Shown piece by piece: positions 44,903-54,134 of a stretch of 64,000 nucleotides of DNA. The position numbers and the translations under genes were made by a program. The notes under the pieces are model-generated. The model did not search any database and was not told the origin of the DNA. It worked only from the letters and a program-made list of their open reading frames with translations. Source of the DNA: JALOLG01 sp963722415 (GTDB taxonomy: Bacteria; Actinomycetota; Acidimicrobiia; Acidimicrobiales; Ilumatobacteraceae); assembly GCA_963722415.1 (NCBI GenBank), contig CAVRNI010000046.1, positions 8,136 through 72,135 on the forward strand. Direction: 5' to 3'. Position 1 is the stretch's first letter, and every line of letters begins with the position of its first letter.

Positions 44903-46720
44903 ATGGCCGTCTCGATCTCGCGACCCGACCCGACGTCGCCCGCGTCCGTCGCCGAGGCGAAGTTCTCCACCGCCCGTCGGGGGTATGACCAGGACGAGGT
45001 GCGCGAGCTGTTGCGCAGCGTCGCCGCCGAGCTCCGACGCTCCCAGGAGCGCGAGGTCGAGCTCGAGCGAGAGCTGCGCATCGCCCAGTCGCGCTCCGTC
45101 GACAGCACCGAAGGGCTCGACGACGAGACCGTCGCCCGCGTGCTCGGCGAGGAGACGCTGCACGTCCTGCAGACCGCCCGCGAGAGCGCATCGCAGATCA
45201 AGATCCGTGCCGAGGAGGGTGCCGCGCGCATCCTGCGCGAGGCCACCGAGGACGCCAACCGCACGCGCGAGCAGGCCGAGATCGACGCCTCGCGCAAACG
45301 CACCGATGCCGCGGCCGACGCCGAGGGCGAGGTGTCCCTCGCCAAGCAGCAGGGCCGCGAGATGGTCAACGAAGCACGCGCCTATCGCGAGCGGGTGTTG
45401 TCGGAGCTGACCCGGCGGCGCGAGCTGGCCCGCCAGCAGATCGAGCAGCTGATCCTCGGGCGCGATCGACTGCTGCAGGTGTTCGAGCGGGCGCGCCTGG
45501 TCGCGGTCGACGTGGTTGCGGAGCTCACGCCGCTCGGCGAGCCCGACGAGTACGTCGACCTCTCGCCGACCACCGGACCGGTGCCGATGATGGTGCCCGC
45601 CCGCTCGTTGACGGGTCCGGCCGGCCGTGCGACGGCGGAGACCGACGACGAAGGCGCGGCCGACGCGCCGGCACACCGAGACCGACACAGAGACCGACGC
45701 CGAGAACGAGCCCGACGCCGAGGCTGACACAGCGACTGACGCGGAAACCGACCCAGCCATCCAGCCGAGCGGCGGGGTCGAAGGCGAGCTGGATCCGCCC
45801 GACGATTCGCCGTCCGTCGAGACGTCGGACGCGACGACGACCGACGCTTCCCACGACGCCGGTGGCGACTCTCGTCGGCCAACGTGGTCGAGTTGTTCCG
45901 CGGCAAGGCCGAGACCGAAATGGCCGAGACCGAAGTCCATCCCGACACCGGCGCGTTGTTCGCCCGCCTGCGAGCCGGCTCGTCCGACAGCGCCGCCGGT
46001 GAGGCGGACGGCGAGACCACGGCCGCCGCCGATGTCGAGAGCGCCGCGGAGACGATCTTCGACCGGCGCGACGCGGCGCTCGTGCCGCTGATCGTCGCCG
46101 GTGCCCGCAAGCTCAAGCGCGTGCTCGCCGACGAGCAGAACGATGTGCTCGACGCGTTGCGCAAGGCGGTGGCGGTCACCGAACTGTCGGCCATCCTTCC
46201 GCCGGACAGCACGCACGCCGGCCGCTATGCCGATGCGATCGGCGACGAGCTCCTCGCGGCCGCGATCGCCGGTGCCGGCACCACGGGCGCCGGCACGCCG
46301 AGCGCGATGCGCAAGTTGGTCGGCAAGTCCTCCACGCTCGACCCCGTGCGTGTCGCGATCGCCGCTGATCTCGTGGGGCCGCTTCGCGACCGCCTCAGCC
46401 GCTGCGTCGCCGACGGTGCAGGCGACAACGAGGACATCACCAAGCGCGTCCGCGCCGTCTACCGCGAGTGGAAGACCCAGCACATCGACGACCAGCTCGA
46501 CGATGTGTTCCGGCTCGCGTACGGGGCGGGTGCGCTCGCCGCGGCATCGGCGGGCACGCGGCTGTGCTGGATGGTCGATCCGCACGGCCCGGCGTGTCCT
46601 GACGCCGAGGACAACGCGCTGGCCGGACCCGTCGAGGCCGGCGACGCGTACCCGACCGGGCACACACTGGCGCCTGCCCACGCCGGATGCCGCTGCCTGC
46701 TCGCCCCCGTGCCGAACTAG
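44903..46720 (+). CDS. DivIVA-like coiled-coil protein with C-terminal phage Mu F-like Cys/His motif (two frameshifts)
   Basis: About 605 residues. The N-terminus (KFSTARRGYDQDEVRELL) is the DivIVA membrane-curvature motif, then a long coiled coil (LRRSQEREVELERELRIAQ, ARESASQIKIRAEEGAARIL). Shifts near 45675 and 45880 compensate each other over a very acidic Thr/Asp/Glu linker (TETDTETDAENEPDAEADT). The C-terminal domain (about 360-605) ends in LCWMVDPHGPACPDAEDN and GHTLAPAHAGCRCLLAPV, much like the Cys-Cys-His-CRC pattern of phage Mu F / SPP1 gp7 minor head proteins. DivIVA proteins organise polar growth or division; this C-terminus is unusual. Confidence 0.75.
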
Positions 46721-46731
46721 CCTCGCCGCCG

Positions 46732-49713
46732 ATGCGGCGTCCCTCCGATCTTCCTCGTCGTCGCGCCTTTGGCAGGGTCAGTGCCCGCGTCGTCCTCATC
46801 GTCGCCGCCGTCTTGCTGTTCGCCCTGATCGTGTTCGGACGGGCACTCGCCAGGTTCTACGTCGACTACTTGTGGCACGACTCGCTCGGACGCAGCGACG
46901 TGTTCTGGGGCGTGCTGTGGACGAAGATCGCGCTGTTCCTTGCGTTCCTCGCGATGTTTCTCGTGCTCGCCGGGCTCAACTTGTACATCGCCGACCGGAC
47001 GGCGCCGAAGACGTTCCCGGCCAACGTTCACCCGTACGTCGAACGCTTCCACGAGGTGTTCGGGCACCGCCTCCGTCTCGTGCGCTACGGCACCGCGGCC
47101 GTGCTCGCCCTGATCCTCGCGCTCCCCGCCTCGGGACACTGGCAGGACTGGATGCTGTTCCGCAACAGCACGCCGTTCGGTGTGGAGGACGCGCAGTTCG
47201 GTGCCGACGTCAGCTTCTACGTGTTCGAGTTGCCGTTCATCTCGTTCGTGATCGATTGGTTGTTCGCGGCGATGGTGGTCGTGCTGCTGCTCACGCTGGC
47301 CGCCCACCTCCTGAACGGCGGCGTGCTGTTCGCGTCGTCGACCCCGAGCGTGCGGGCGGCGACGAAGGCCCACCTCGCCGTGCTGCTCGCGGTCCTCGCG
47401 GCGCTCAAGGCCGCCGACTACTGGCTGACCCGCTACGAGCTCACGAACGAGAATCGCGGGTTCGTGCAGGGCGCGACCTACACCGTGGTCAAAGCGCAGC
47501 TCCCCGCGCTGATGCTGCTGATCCTCATCGCCCTGCTCACCGCCGGCTTGTTCCTGTCGACGATCCGCACCAACCGCTGGCGCCTGCCGCTGGTCGCGTC
47601 CGGGCTGTGGCTGGTGGTGTTGCTGATCGGTGGCCTCATCTACCCCGCACTGGTGCAATCGCTCGTCGTGAAACCCAACCAGGCCGACCGCGAGGCGCCG
47701 TACATCGAGCGCAACGTGATCGCCACCCGCCAGGCGATGGGGCTCGGCGACGTCGACGTCGAGCCGATCAGCTTCGGCACGCTCACCGCGGCGGAGGTGG
47801 AAGCCGACCTCGGTCCATTGCGCGACGTGAGGCTGCTGAACCCGGTCGAGATGAAGTCCCGCTTCCGGGTCGACGAGGGCCAGGTCGCCGGCCTTGCCAT
47901 CGACGATCTCGATGTCGACCGCTACATGCTCGACGGTCGCGTCGAGGAGGTGCTCATCGCCGCCCGCGAGCTCGACCTCCAGGGGAGCGCCAACCAGAGT
48001 TGGCAGGGACGGCACCTCGTGAACACCCGCGGGTGCGGCGTCGTTCTGGCGCCTGCCAGCCGCGTCACGCAGACGGATCGTCCTGACTACCAGGACGTCG
48101 AGCTGACACGGCCCGAGCTGTACTTCAGTCCGAGCATGACGAGCTACGCCATCGCCCGCACCGACGAGGCCGAGCGTGGCTGTGGCGAAGACGCCGTCTA
48201 CGAGGGCACCCGCGGGGTTCGCATGTCGTCGTTCGCCCGCCGTGCCGCGTTCGCGCTCGCCTTTCTCGACTACAACGTCGTGGGATCCGGCGCGATCAAG
48301 GCCGACTCGCAGATGTTGTGGGTCCGCGACGTGCGCGATCGGGTGGCGAAGCTGGCGCCGTTCTTGTCGTTCGACGGCGACCCGTATCCGGTCGTGATCG
48401 ACGGTGCGATCACGTGGGTGCTCGATGGCTACACGAGCACCGCGAGCTTCCCGTATGCCCAGCGCATCGGCAACGTCGAGCTGACGACCAACTCCGGGAT
48501 CCCGCGTGACGCGAACTACGTCCGCAACAGCGTGAAGGCCACCGTCGACGCCTATGACGGCACCGTCACGTTCTACGCGGCCGAAGACGACGATCCGATC
48601 CTGCAGGCGTGGGAGGGTGCGTTCCCCGATCTGTTCACCCCGATCAGCGAGATGCCGGCGGAGCTCCGCGAGCATCTGCGTTATCCGGAGGACCTGTTCC
48701 GGGTCCAGACCGACCTGTACTCCAAGTACCAGCTGGCGCCCGAGAACTTCTTCCAGCGCGAGGGGGCGTGGTCGGTGGCGCAGGCGCCGAACGTCGCGCC
48801 ACGGATCTCCACGTCGTCGCTCTCCGGCGACCTGGCGGAGGAGACCGCGGCGACCGAGTTCGCGACCGAATCACAAGCCGCGCGGTTCGTGCCGTACTAC
48901 ACCATCTTCCGCAACCGCGTCACCCACGAGGAGGAGTTCGTGCTGCTGCGCCCGTTCGTCCCCTTCTCGCGTGACGACCTGCGCACCGAGCTGCAGGCGT
49001 TCATGACGGCGTCGAGCGACCCACAGTCGTACGGGCGGCTGACCGCGTACGTCGTGGAGGGCGAGCTTCCGGAAGGACCGCTGAGGGTGTCCAGCCAGGC
49101 GGAGTCGGAGCCGTTGATCAGCCGTGAGATCTCGTTGCAGGACAACGAGGAGAGCGGTACGCAGGTGCGCTTCGGCGACATGCAACTCGTCCCGATCGGT
49201 GACGGGCTGGTGTTCGTCCGGCCGTTCTACATCGAGGTCCAGCAGCAGGGCCAGATCCCGCTCGTGACCGAGTACCGGTTCGTGATCGTCTCCTACAACG
49301 AGCAGGCCGTGCACGCGACGACGCTCAGCGAGGCGCTCGCGTTGCTGTTCCCCGGTTTCGATGCCGACGTCGGCGACCGCGTTCCCGACACCTCGGGCGA
49401 GGTGCCCGACAGTGTTCCCGACGAGACCGAGCCCGAGCCCACGGAACCCGAGACCGACACCACCCGGCCACCGATCGACGACGGTGCGACGGCCGCCGAG
49501 CTGCTCGCCGAGGCCGAAGCCCTGTTCACCGAGGCCGAGGCCCAGCTGCGCTCGAACGGGGATCTCGGTGCCTACCAGCAACGCGTCGACGAAGCCCGCG
49601 ACCTCATCGCCCGCGCCCTGGAGTTGCTGGAGCCGAAGCTAGTTCCCGGCTTAGCCCCGTCGTCCACGCGTTCGGCGATCTCGGCCAGGTCCTGGCGGAA
49701 GGCGATCTGGTAG
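46732..49713 (+). CDS. UPF0182 family membrane protein
   Basis: About 990 residues from ATG 46732. Seven membrane segments in the first 310 residues (VVLIVAAVLLFALIVFGRAL, IALFLAFLAMFLVLAGLNLY and others), then a large extracytoplasmic domain with family motifs RNVIATRQAMGL, YFSPSMTSYAIARTD, RRAAFALAFLDYN and DGYTSTASFPYAQR. An acidic Pro/Thr tail and a short helical end follow. Known in actinobacteria next to the PDZ/S16 protease (Rv3193c). Its last 25 codons overlap the neighbouring gene on the other strand; a one-base shift near 49630 would give an earlier stop at about 49642. Function unknown. Confidence 0.88.
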   Translation: MRRPSDLPRRRAFGRVSARVVLIVAAVLLFALIVFGRALARFYVDYLWHDSLGRSDVFWGVLWTKIALFLAFLAMFLVLAGLNLYIADRTAPKTFPANVHPYVERFHEVFGHRLRLVRYGTAAVLALILALPASGHWQDWMLFRNSTPFGVEDAQFGADVSFYVFELPFISFVIDWLFAAMVVVLLLTLAAHLLNGGVLFASSTPSVRAATKAHLAVLLAVLAALKAADYWLTRYELTNENRGFVQGATYTVVKAQLPALMLLILIALLTAGLFLSTIRTNRWRLPLVASGLWLVVLLIGGLIYPALVQSLVVKPNQADREAPYIERNVIATRQAMGLGDVDVEPISFGTLTAAEVEADLGPLRDVRLLNPVEMKSRFRVDEGQVAGLAIDDLDVDRYMLDGRVEEVLIAARELDLQGSANQSWQGRHLVNTRGCGVVLAPASRVTQTDRPDYQDVELTRPELYFSPSMTSYAIARTDEAERGCGEDAVYEGTRGVRMSSFARRAAFALAFLDYNVVGSGAIKADSQMLWVRDVRDRVAKLAPFLSFDGDPYPVVIDGAITWVLDGYTSTASFPYAQRIGNVELTTNSGIPRDANYVRNSVKATVDAYDGTVTFYAAEDDDPILQAWEGAFPDLFTPISEMPAELREHLRYPEDLFRVQTDLYSKYQLAPENFFQREGAWSVAQAPNVAPRISTSSLSGDLAEETAATEFATESQAARFVPYYTIFRNRVTHEEEFVLLRPFVPFSRDDLRTELQAFMTASSDPQSYGRLTAYVVEGELPEGPLRVSSQAESEPLISREISLQDNEESGTQVRFGDMQLVPIGDGLVFVRPFYIEVQQQGQIPLVTEYRFVIVSYNEQAVHATTLSEALALLFPGFDADVGDRVPDTSGEVPDSVPDETEPEPTEPETDTTRPPIDDGATAAELLAEAEALFTEAEAQLRSNGDLGAYQQRVDEARDLIARALELLEPKLVPGLAPSSTRSAISARSWRKAIW

Positions 49714-50150
49714 CGGGCCTGTTCGCCGGCGAGCCGGGTCTGGGCGTCGCGGAGCTCGCCGAGGATCGCCTCGTCGATGGCTTCCGCCTCCGTGCGCTTG
49801 CCGAGCGTGTCGATGTCGTCGCTGAGCTCGCCGAGCTGGTTGGCGAGCTCGGTCGAGATGGTGGTGATCCGGCGGTCGAGCGCTTCGAGGCGCACCGTGA
49901 GTCGCGCGATCTGGGCCCGGACCGCTTCGAGCTCGGCGGCGCCGACCGCCGGTGGCGCGCTCGGCGTCGGCGGCTCGGGTGGCGGCGCCGTGATCGGCGT
50001 CTCCATCCGCTCGGTCAGCGAGCGGATCTTCGAGCCGAGCTCGGCCTTGGCGGCGTCGGATTCGTCGAGCCGCTCGCGGAGCTCACCGAGGCCGGTCCGG
50101 AGGCGTTCCAGCTCACCCGGGTCCTCGCTGCGGCGCTTGAACAGTCCCAT
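49572..50150 (-). CDS. Coiled-coil protein of unknown function
   Basis: 192 residues as read. Basic start MGLFKRRSEDPGELER, then two long coiled coils (LRTGLGELRERLDESDAAKAEL and AAELEAVRAQIARLTVRLEALDR) split by a Pro-rich hinge (PPPEPPTPSAPP). The last 30 residues overlap the end of the UPF0182 gene and look random, so the real stop may lie near 49650. It could be a partner of the DivIVA-like protein, but this is only a guess from coiled-coil content and closeness. Confidence 0.65.
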   Translation of the reverse strand: MGLFKRRSEDPGELERLRTGLGELRERLDESDAAKAELGSKIRSLTERMETPITAPPPEPPTPSAPPAVGAAELEAVRAQIARLTVRLEALDRRITTISTELANQLGELSDDIDTLGKRTEAEAIDEAILGELRDAQTRLAGEQARYQIAFRQDLAEIAERVDDGAKPGTSFGSSNSRARAMRSRASSTRCW

Positions 50151-50201
50151 GGCTCGGCTCTCACCGTAGCCCCCGCGCGGACCGCTCCGGGGTGAGCCTG
50201 C

Positions 50202-51404
50202 TCAGGGGCGTCCGGCAGGAAGGTCGAACAACTGACGCGCGTTGTCGCCGAGGAACTTGGCCCGATCAGCTTCGGGGAATGCACTCGCCAGCTCGTCGAG
50301 GTCGTCGACGTACTCCGGCGTGTGATCGGCGTGCGGGAAGTCCGACGCCCACATGAACCGCTCGACGCCGAACCGCTCGGCGAGCGCCGGGATCGTGCGC
50401 TCGTCGGGATCGCAGCTGATCCAGACGCGCTCGCGGAAGTAGTCGCTCGGCTTGTGTTCGAGCGGCACGCGTTGGCCGATGAACGTGTGGCTGTAGACGG
50501 CGTCGATGCGGTCGAGCCAGTACCCGATCCATCCGCCGCCCGATTCGAGCACGAGCACCTTGAGCCTCGGGAACTGGTCGAAGACGCCGTAGTCGAACAG
50601 GGTCGTGAACTGGTGGCGGACGCCATCGGACGCCTGCACCGAGGCCAGCAACCGGAGCTGCTTGACGTTCTCCCACGACCCCATGCGCGTGCCCTTGGTC
50701 CACTGCGGCTCGAACGTCGGATGGATCGCGAACGGCACGCCGAGGTCCTGGGCGGCGGCGAACACCGGGTTGTTGTCGGGATGTCCGAGCGGGCGACCGT
50801 TGTGGTTGAACGGCGCGACGTAGGCGCCCTTGGCGCCCTCGCCGACCGCGCGTTCGAGCTCCTTGGCCGCCGCCACCGGATCGGTCAGCGACAGGTGCGC
50901 GGTCGGCACGAGGCGCGGCGAGTCGGCGCAGAACTCGCAGATCCACCGGTTGTACGCGCGCGTGTAGGCCTGCGAGAGCTCGGGGTCCTCGAGCTCGGCC
51001 TCCCAGAGCAGGCCGACCGTCGTGTAGAGGATGGCGATGTCGATGTTCTCGGCGTCGAGCACATCGAGCCGTTCGTTCGGATCCATCGCGCCGTAGGGCG
51101 ACTCGCGCAGGTAGGTGCGCTCCGGATCGAACTGCATCGAGCGCAGGTCGGGATCGCCCATCGCGCCGAGCGTCGACGGAAAGCCCTTGCGCGCCATCTG
51201 CGATCGCTTGCCACCGATCTCCAGTTCCTCGAGCCCGTTCTCGTCGATCACGATCCGCAGCGCGCGGTCGCGGAACTGCGGATCGATGTAGGTCTCCCAG
51301 AGGTCGGGCGGCTCGAGGATGTGTCCGTCGGCGTCGACCGCGCCGTCGTGCACCAGGGGATGGGCGGCGTGGATCGGCTTTTGCGCTTGGATCGTCAATG
51401 TCAT
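50202..51404 (-). CDS. Amidohydrolase family (amidohydrolase 2) protein
   Basis: 400 residues from ATG 51404. Metal-dependent hydrolase fold: DADGHILEPPDLWETYID with the Asp-x-His metal site at the start, PFAIHPTFEPQW with a His, VLESGGGWIGYWLDRID, and FMWASDFPHADHTPEYVDD with the Asp near the end. These fit the decarboxylase-type amidohydrolases (ACMSD-like) common in actinobacteria. The substrate is unknown. Single gene, divergent from the ECF sigma gene at 51520. Confidence 0.87.
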   Translation of the reverse strand: MTLTIQAQKPIHAAHPLVHDGAVDADGHILEPPDLWETYIDPQFRDRALRIVIDENGLEELEIGGKRSQMARKGFPSTLGAMGDPDLRSMQFDPERTYLRESPYGAMDPNERLDVLDAENIDIAILYTTVGLLWEAELEDPELSQAYTRAYNRWICEFCADSPRLVPTAHLSLTDPVAAAKELERAVGEGAKGAYVAPFNHNGRPLGHPDNNPVFAAAQDLGVPFAIHPTFEPQWTKGTRMGSWENVKQLRLLASVQASDGVRHQFTTLFDYGVFDQFPRLKVLVLESGGGWIGYWLDRIDAVYSHTFIGQRVPLEHKPSDYFRERVWISCDPDERTIPALAERFGVERFMWASDFPHADHTPEYVDDLDELASAFPEADRAKFLGDNARQLFDLPAGRP

Positions 51405-51519
51405 CGTCGGCCCCAGTCGTCGTCGTTTCGTCACTTGCGTCGGCCCTGGTCAAGGTGGCCCTGACGAAATCTGATGATAGGACTGCAACAGATCGCGTTG
51501 CCCAGGCGTGAGAGAGGTA

Positions 51520-52005
51520 ATGGACATCACCGTGACCGGCGCCAGCGCACCCTCGCCGGCGAGCGATTGGACCGGCTCGGCGGTCGTGTACGCGAGTGCG
51601 TACCGCGAGCTGCTGCGGGTCGCCTTCGTGCTGACGGGTTCCGGACCGGTGGCCGAAGACGTCGTCCACGACGTGTTCGCCGTCGTCGGGCCTCGAATCG
51701 CGACGCTCGACGATCCCGTTCCGTATCTCCGGGTCGCCGTCGTCAACCGGTGCCGGTCGCTCCACCGCCATACCGTCCGTGCGCCACGTCCGGAGCCGGC
51801 CCGCGACGTCGAGCTCGATGTCGCGCTGGTCGAACTGCGCGACGCGCTCGCCGCGCTCCCGATCCGGCAGCGCACTGCGATCGTGTTGCGGTACCTGTGT
51901 GATCTCGACGACGCCGAGATCGCCTCCATCCTGAACTGCCGTCGGGCGACCGTTCGCAGCCACGTCAAGCGTGGCTTGGCCCAACTCCGTGAGGTGATCA
52001 AGTGA
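51520..52005 (+). CDS. ECF RNA polymerase sigma factor
   Basis: 161 residues from ATG 51520 (GTG 51508 in frame). Region 2 as YRELLRVAFVLTGSGPVAEDVVHDVF, region 4 as LPIRQRTAIVLRYLCDLDDAEI followed by NCRRATVRSHVKRGLAQLRE. The stop overlaps the start of the membrane protein gene at 52002 (GTGA), so the two are coupled. The layout is parallel to the pair at 4121-6010. Confidence 0.9.
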   Translation: MDITVTGASAPSPASDWTGSAVVYASAYRELLRVAFVLTGSGPVAEDVVHDVFAVVGPRIATLDDPVPYLRVAVVNRCRSLHRHTVRAPRPEPARDVELDVALVELRDALAALPIRQRTAIVLRYLCDLDDAEIASILNCRRATVRSHVKRGLAQLREVIK

Positions 52006-53904
52006 ACCGCGCGATCGACCCCGAACTCGGCGAGATCGAGACGTTGCTGCGGCGCCGTCTCAACGAGCTCGCCGACCACGCTCCTGTCACCGTCCGTCAA
52101 CCCCACGAGCTCACCGTCTCGCCGCCGACCGACGCCGTGCCCAACCGACGTCGGCGGGCCGCCGGCATCGGCGCCACGATCGCCGTGATCGCCGGTGGGA
52201 TCGGCATCTCGACCGTCGCGTTCCAGGGTGCCAGCAACCCCGGCGGCGCGGATTCGCCCGAGGAGGCGGTCCGCGAGTTTGCCGAGGCGGCCGAACGCGA
52301 GGACGTGCTCGGGATGATCGATGTCGCGCTGCCCGAGGAGGTCACCGCGCTGCGCGCCGTCTTCGAGGACGCCACCAACGAGGTCGAGCGGGTCGGCGTC
52401 CTCGACGAGTCGTTCTCGCTCGCCGCGGTCGCGGGCATCGACATCACGCTCCCCGGCCTCACCTTGACGACGGAGAACGTCGCCGCCGACCTCGCGGTCG
52501 TGACGGCCACCGGGGGCACTGCCAACGCGACGTTCGATCCGACGGTGTTCCCGCTCGGGTCGGTCGTCCGCGAGGTGTTGGGCGACGAGCTGGCGGCCAG
52601 CGAGCTGTCGCAACCGCTCGGTGCCACAGACCCCAGCGTGATGTTGGTGACCGTCGCCCGCGACGGCCGCTGGTACGTGAGCCTCGGCTTCACCGTTGCC
52701 GAGTACGCACGGGTCGCGGCAGGCGCCGCGTTCCCGCCGCCGACCACGATCGAGCCGGTCGGGCTGGACTCGCCAGAGGCCGCGGCGCTGACGTTCTACG
52801 AACACCTCGCCGCGCTCGACCTCGAAGGTGCGATGGCGACGATGGCGCCGGGGGAGGGCGACGCGTTGCTGCGCTACTCCCCGCTGTTCCTCCCGAGTGC
52901 GACCGCCGCCATCGAGCGCGGCCGCGCCGACGGGCTGACGGTGTCGATCAGCGACGTCGAGTTCGAGACGTCGGGGAGTGGCGATCACCAGACGCTGACA
53001 CCCGTGTCGTTCGTCGTGGCCGGCACCGTGCCGTGGACGTGGGGATCGGGGATGGTCGCCGACCCGACGCTCCCGACCATCGTCTACGCCATGGACGGCC
53101 GGTACGCGAGTCGTGCCCCCAGGTGAGCAAGTCCCGGCCACGATCGACGAGCTCGAGCTGGTCAGCGACTTCCCGGGCCCGTCGTTGACGAACCAGACGT
53201 ACGAGATGCCGGACGGGACGATCGCGCCGCTCGACTTCCCGTCGGACGGGTCGGAAGGACCCCAGCCGTTCCGAGTCGAGCGCCGCGACGGTTGCACCGA
53301 CCTCACCGGTCCCGGCATCGACGCACTGCTCCCCGGGATCGGCTCGTGGGACTCGGCGGCGGGCACCACCGCCTCCGAGATCGAGGGCGGTCACCGGTTC
53401 TGCGACGGGTCGGAGCTGTTCAGCGGCTCGATCGGCCTGCTGTTCGGTGCTGGTCTTCCGACGGAGCTGCCGAGCATCGGCGTCGTGGAGGCGGACGGCA
53501 AGTGGTACGTGTCGCCGATCGGAACCGCCGGTGCGGCAGTCGTCGGCATGTTCCGGTCCGTGCCCGACGACGCCAACCTGATCGACACGCCCATGGCCCT
53601 CTGGCTGCTCCAGGGGATGAACCGCCAGATGATCGACTCGCGGTTCGCCGCCGGAGGGACGGTCCCCCAGGAGTGCGACCCGATCGTGACGGTCGGCGCC
53701 GACGGAATCGCGACGGTCATCCCCGATCCACCCGTGAGCGAGATCCGCGCCTGCGTGAACGCGCTGTTCACGGGCGATTCCAGCAGCGGCAGCGGCAGCG
53801 GCAGCTTCATGCCCGCGCCAACGGTCGAGGCCGAGGAAGCCGTCCCGAAGTCGAACTCCGTCCCGCGAAGCGCTCGGTGCCGACGGCCGACTCCCGGCGG
53901 CTGA
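52002..53904 (+). CDS. Membrane-anchored partner of the ECF sigma factor (frameshifted)
   Basis: About 634 residues. A cytoplasmic N-terminus of 50 residues (EIETLLRRRLNELADHAPV), one membrane segment (GIGATIAVIAGGIGISTVAF), then a large outside part with two similar modules starting SPEEAVREFAEAAEREDV and SPEAAALTFYEHLAALDL, each ending in a strand such as RDGRWYVSLGF; a third such strand is ADGKWYVSPIG. A shift near 53105 joins the two frames (RVVPPGEQVPATIDELELV). Coupling with the sigma gene suggests an anti-sigma/sensor protein; no family name is recognised. Confidence 0.72.
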
Positions 53905-53911
53905 CGTCCCC

Positions 53912-53976
53912 CCAATCCGGACAGTCCGATTTCGTGCACCGACGTCGGTGCAGTAATTCGTTCTGTCCGGAATTTG
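53912..53976. repeat. Long imperfect hairpin around an 18-bp palindrome
   Basis: The centre TGCACCGACGTCGGTGCA (53935-53952) is a perfect palindrome. The outer arms CCGGACAG and CTGTCCGG also pair, with mismatches between. The right arm contains GTTCTGTC, the start of the groEL-flanking repeats. It follows the sigma-partner gene and could act as its terminator. Confidence 0.6.
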
Positions 53977-54116
53977 GGCACGCGCGGTGACATGACCGGC
54001 CGGGCGCCTTCGCGTTCTGTACGCGTGCGCGCACATACGTCGGCGCGCCGGGGCGTTCTGAACGGATTCGTGCACGCGGGGTGTGTCCGATGTCGCTTGC
54101 GGTCGGTGGCCGCTGG

Positions 54117-54131
54117 GTTCAATAATTGAAC
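54117..54131. promoter_or_regulatory. Palindromic operator before the MFS exporter gene
   Basis: Perfect inverted repeat GTTCAATAATTGAAC, AT-rich in a GC-rich setting, ending 3 nt before the ATG at 54135. The only regulator near is the HxlR protein encoded at the end of the same unit, so it is a likely binding site. Confidence 0.6.
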
Positions 54132-54134
54132 GCA

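Noticed and set aside
43727..46681. A 984-codon open frame on the minus strand, and similar long frames opposite other genes (2670-3812, 6723-8207, 21129-22322, 46717-48675)
   Set aside because: They lie opposite well-supported genes, are rich in Arg, His, Gly and Asp, and show no family motifs. Long antisense frames are expected at this GC content.
49572..49713. Real overlap of the UPF0182 and coiled-coil genes
   Set aside because: The overlapping ends of both proteins look random, and a one-base change gives earlier stops for both; a true overlap is unlikely.
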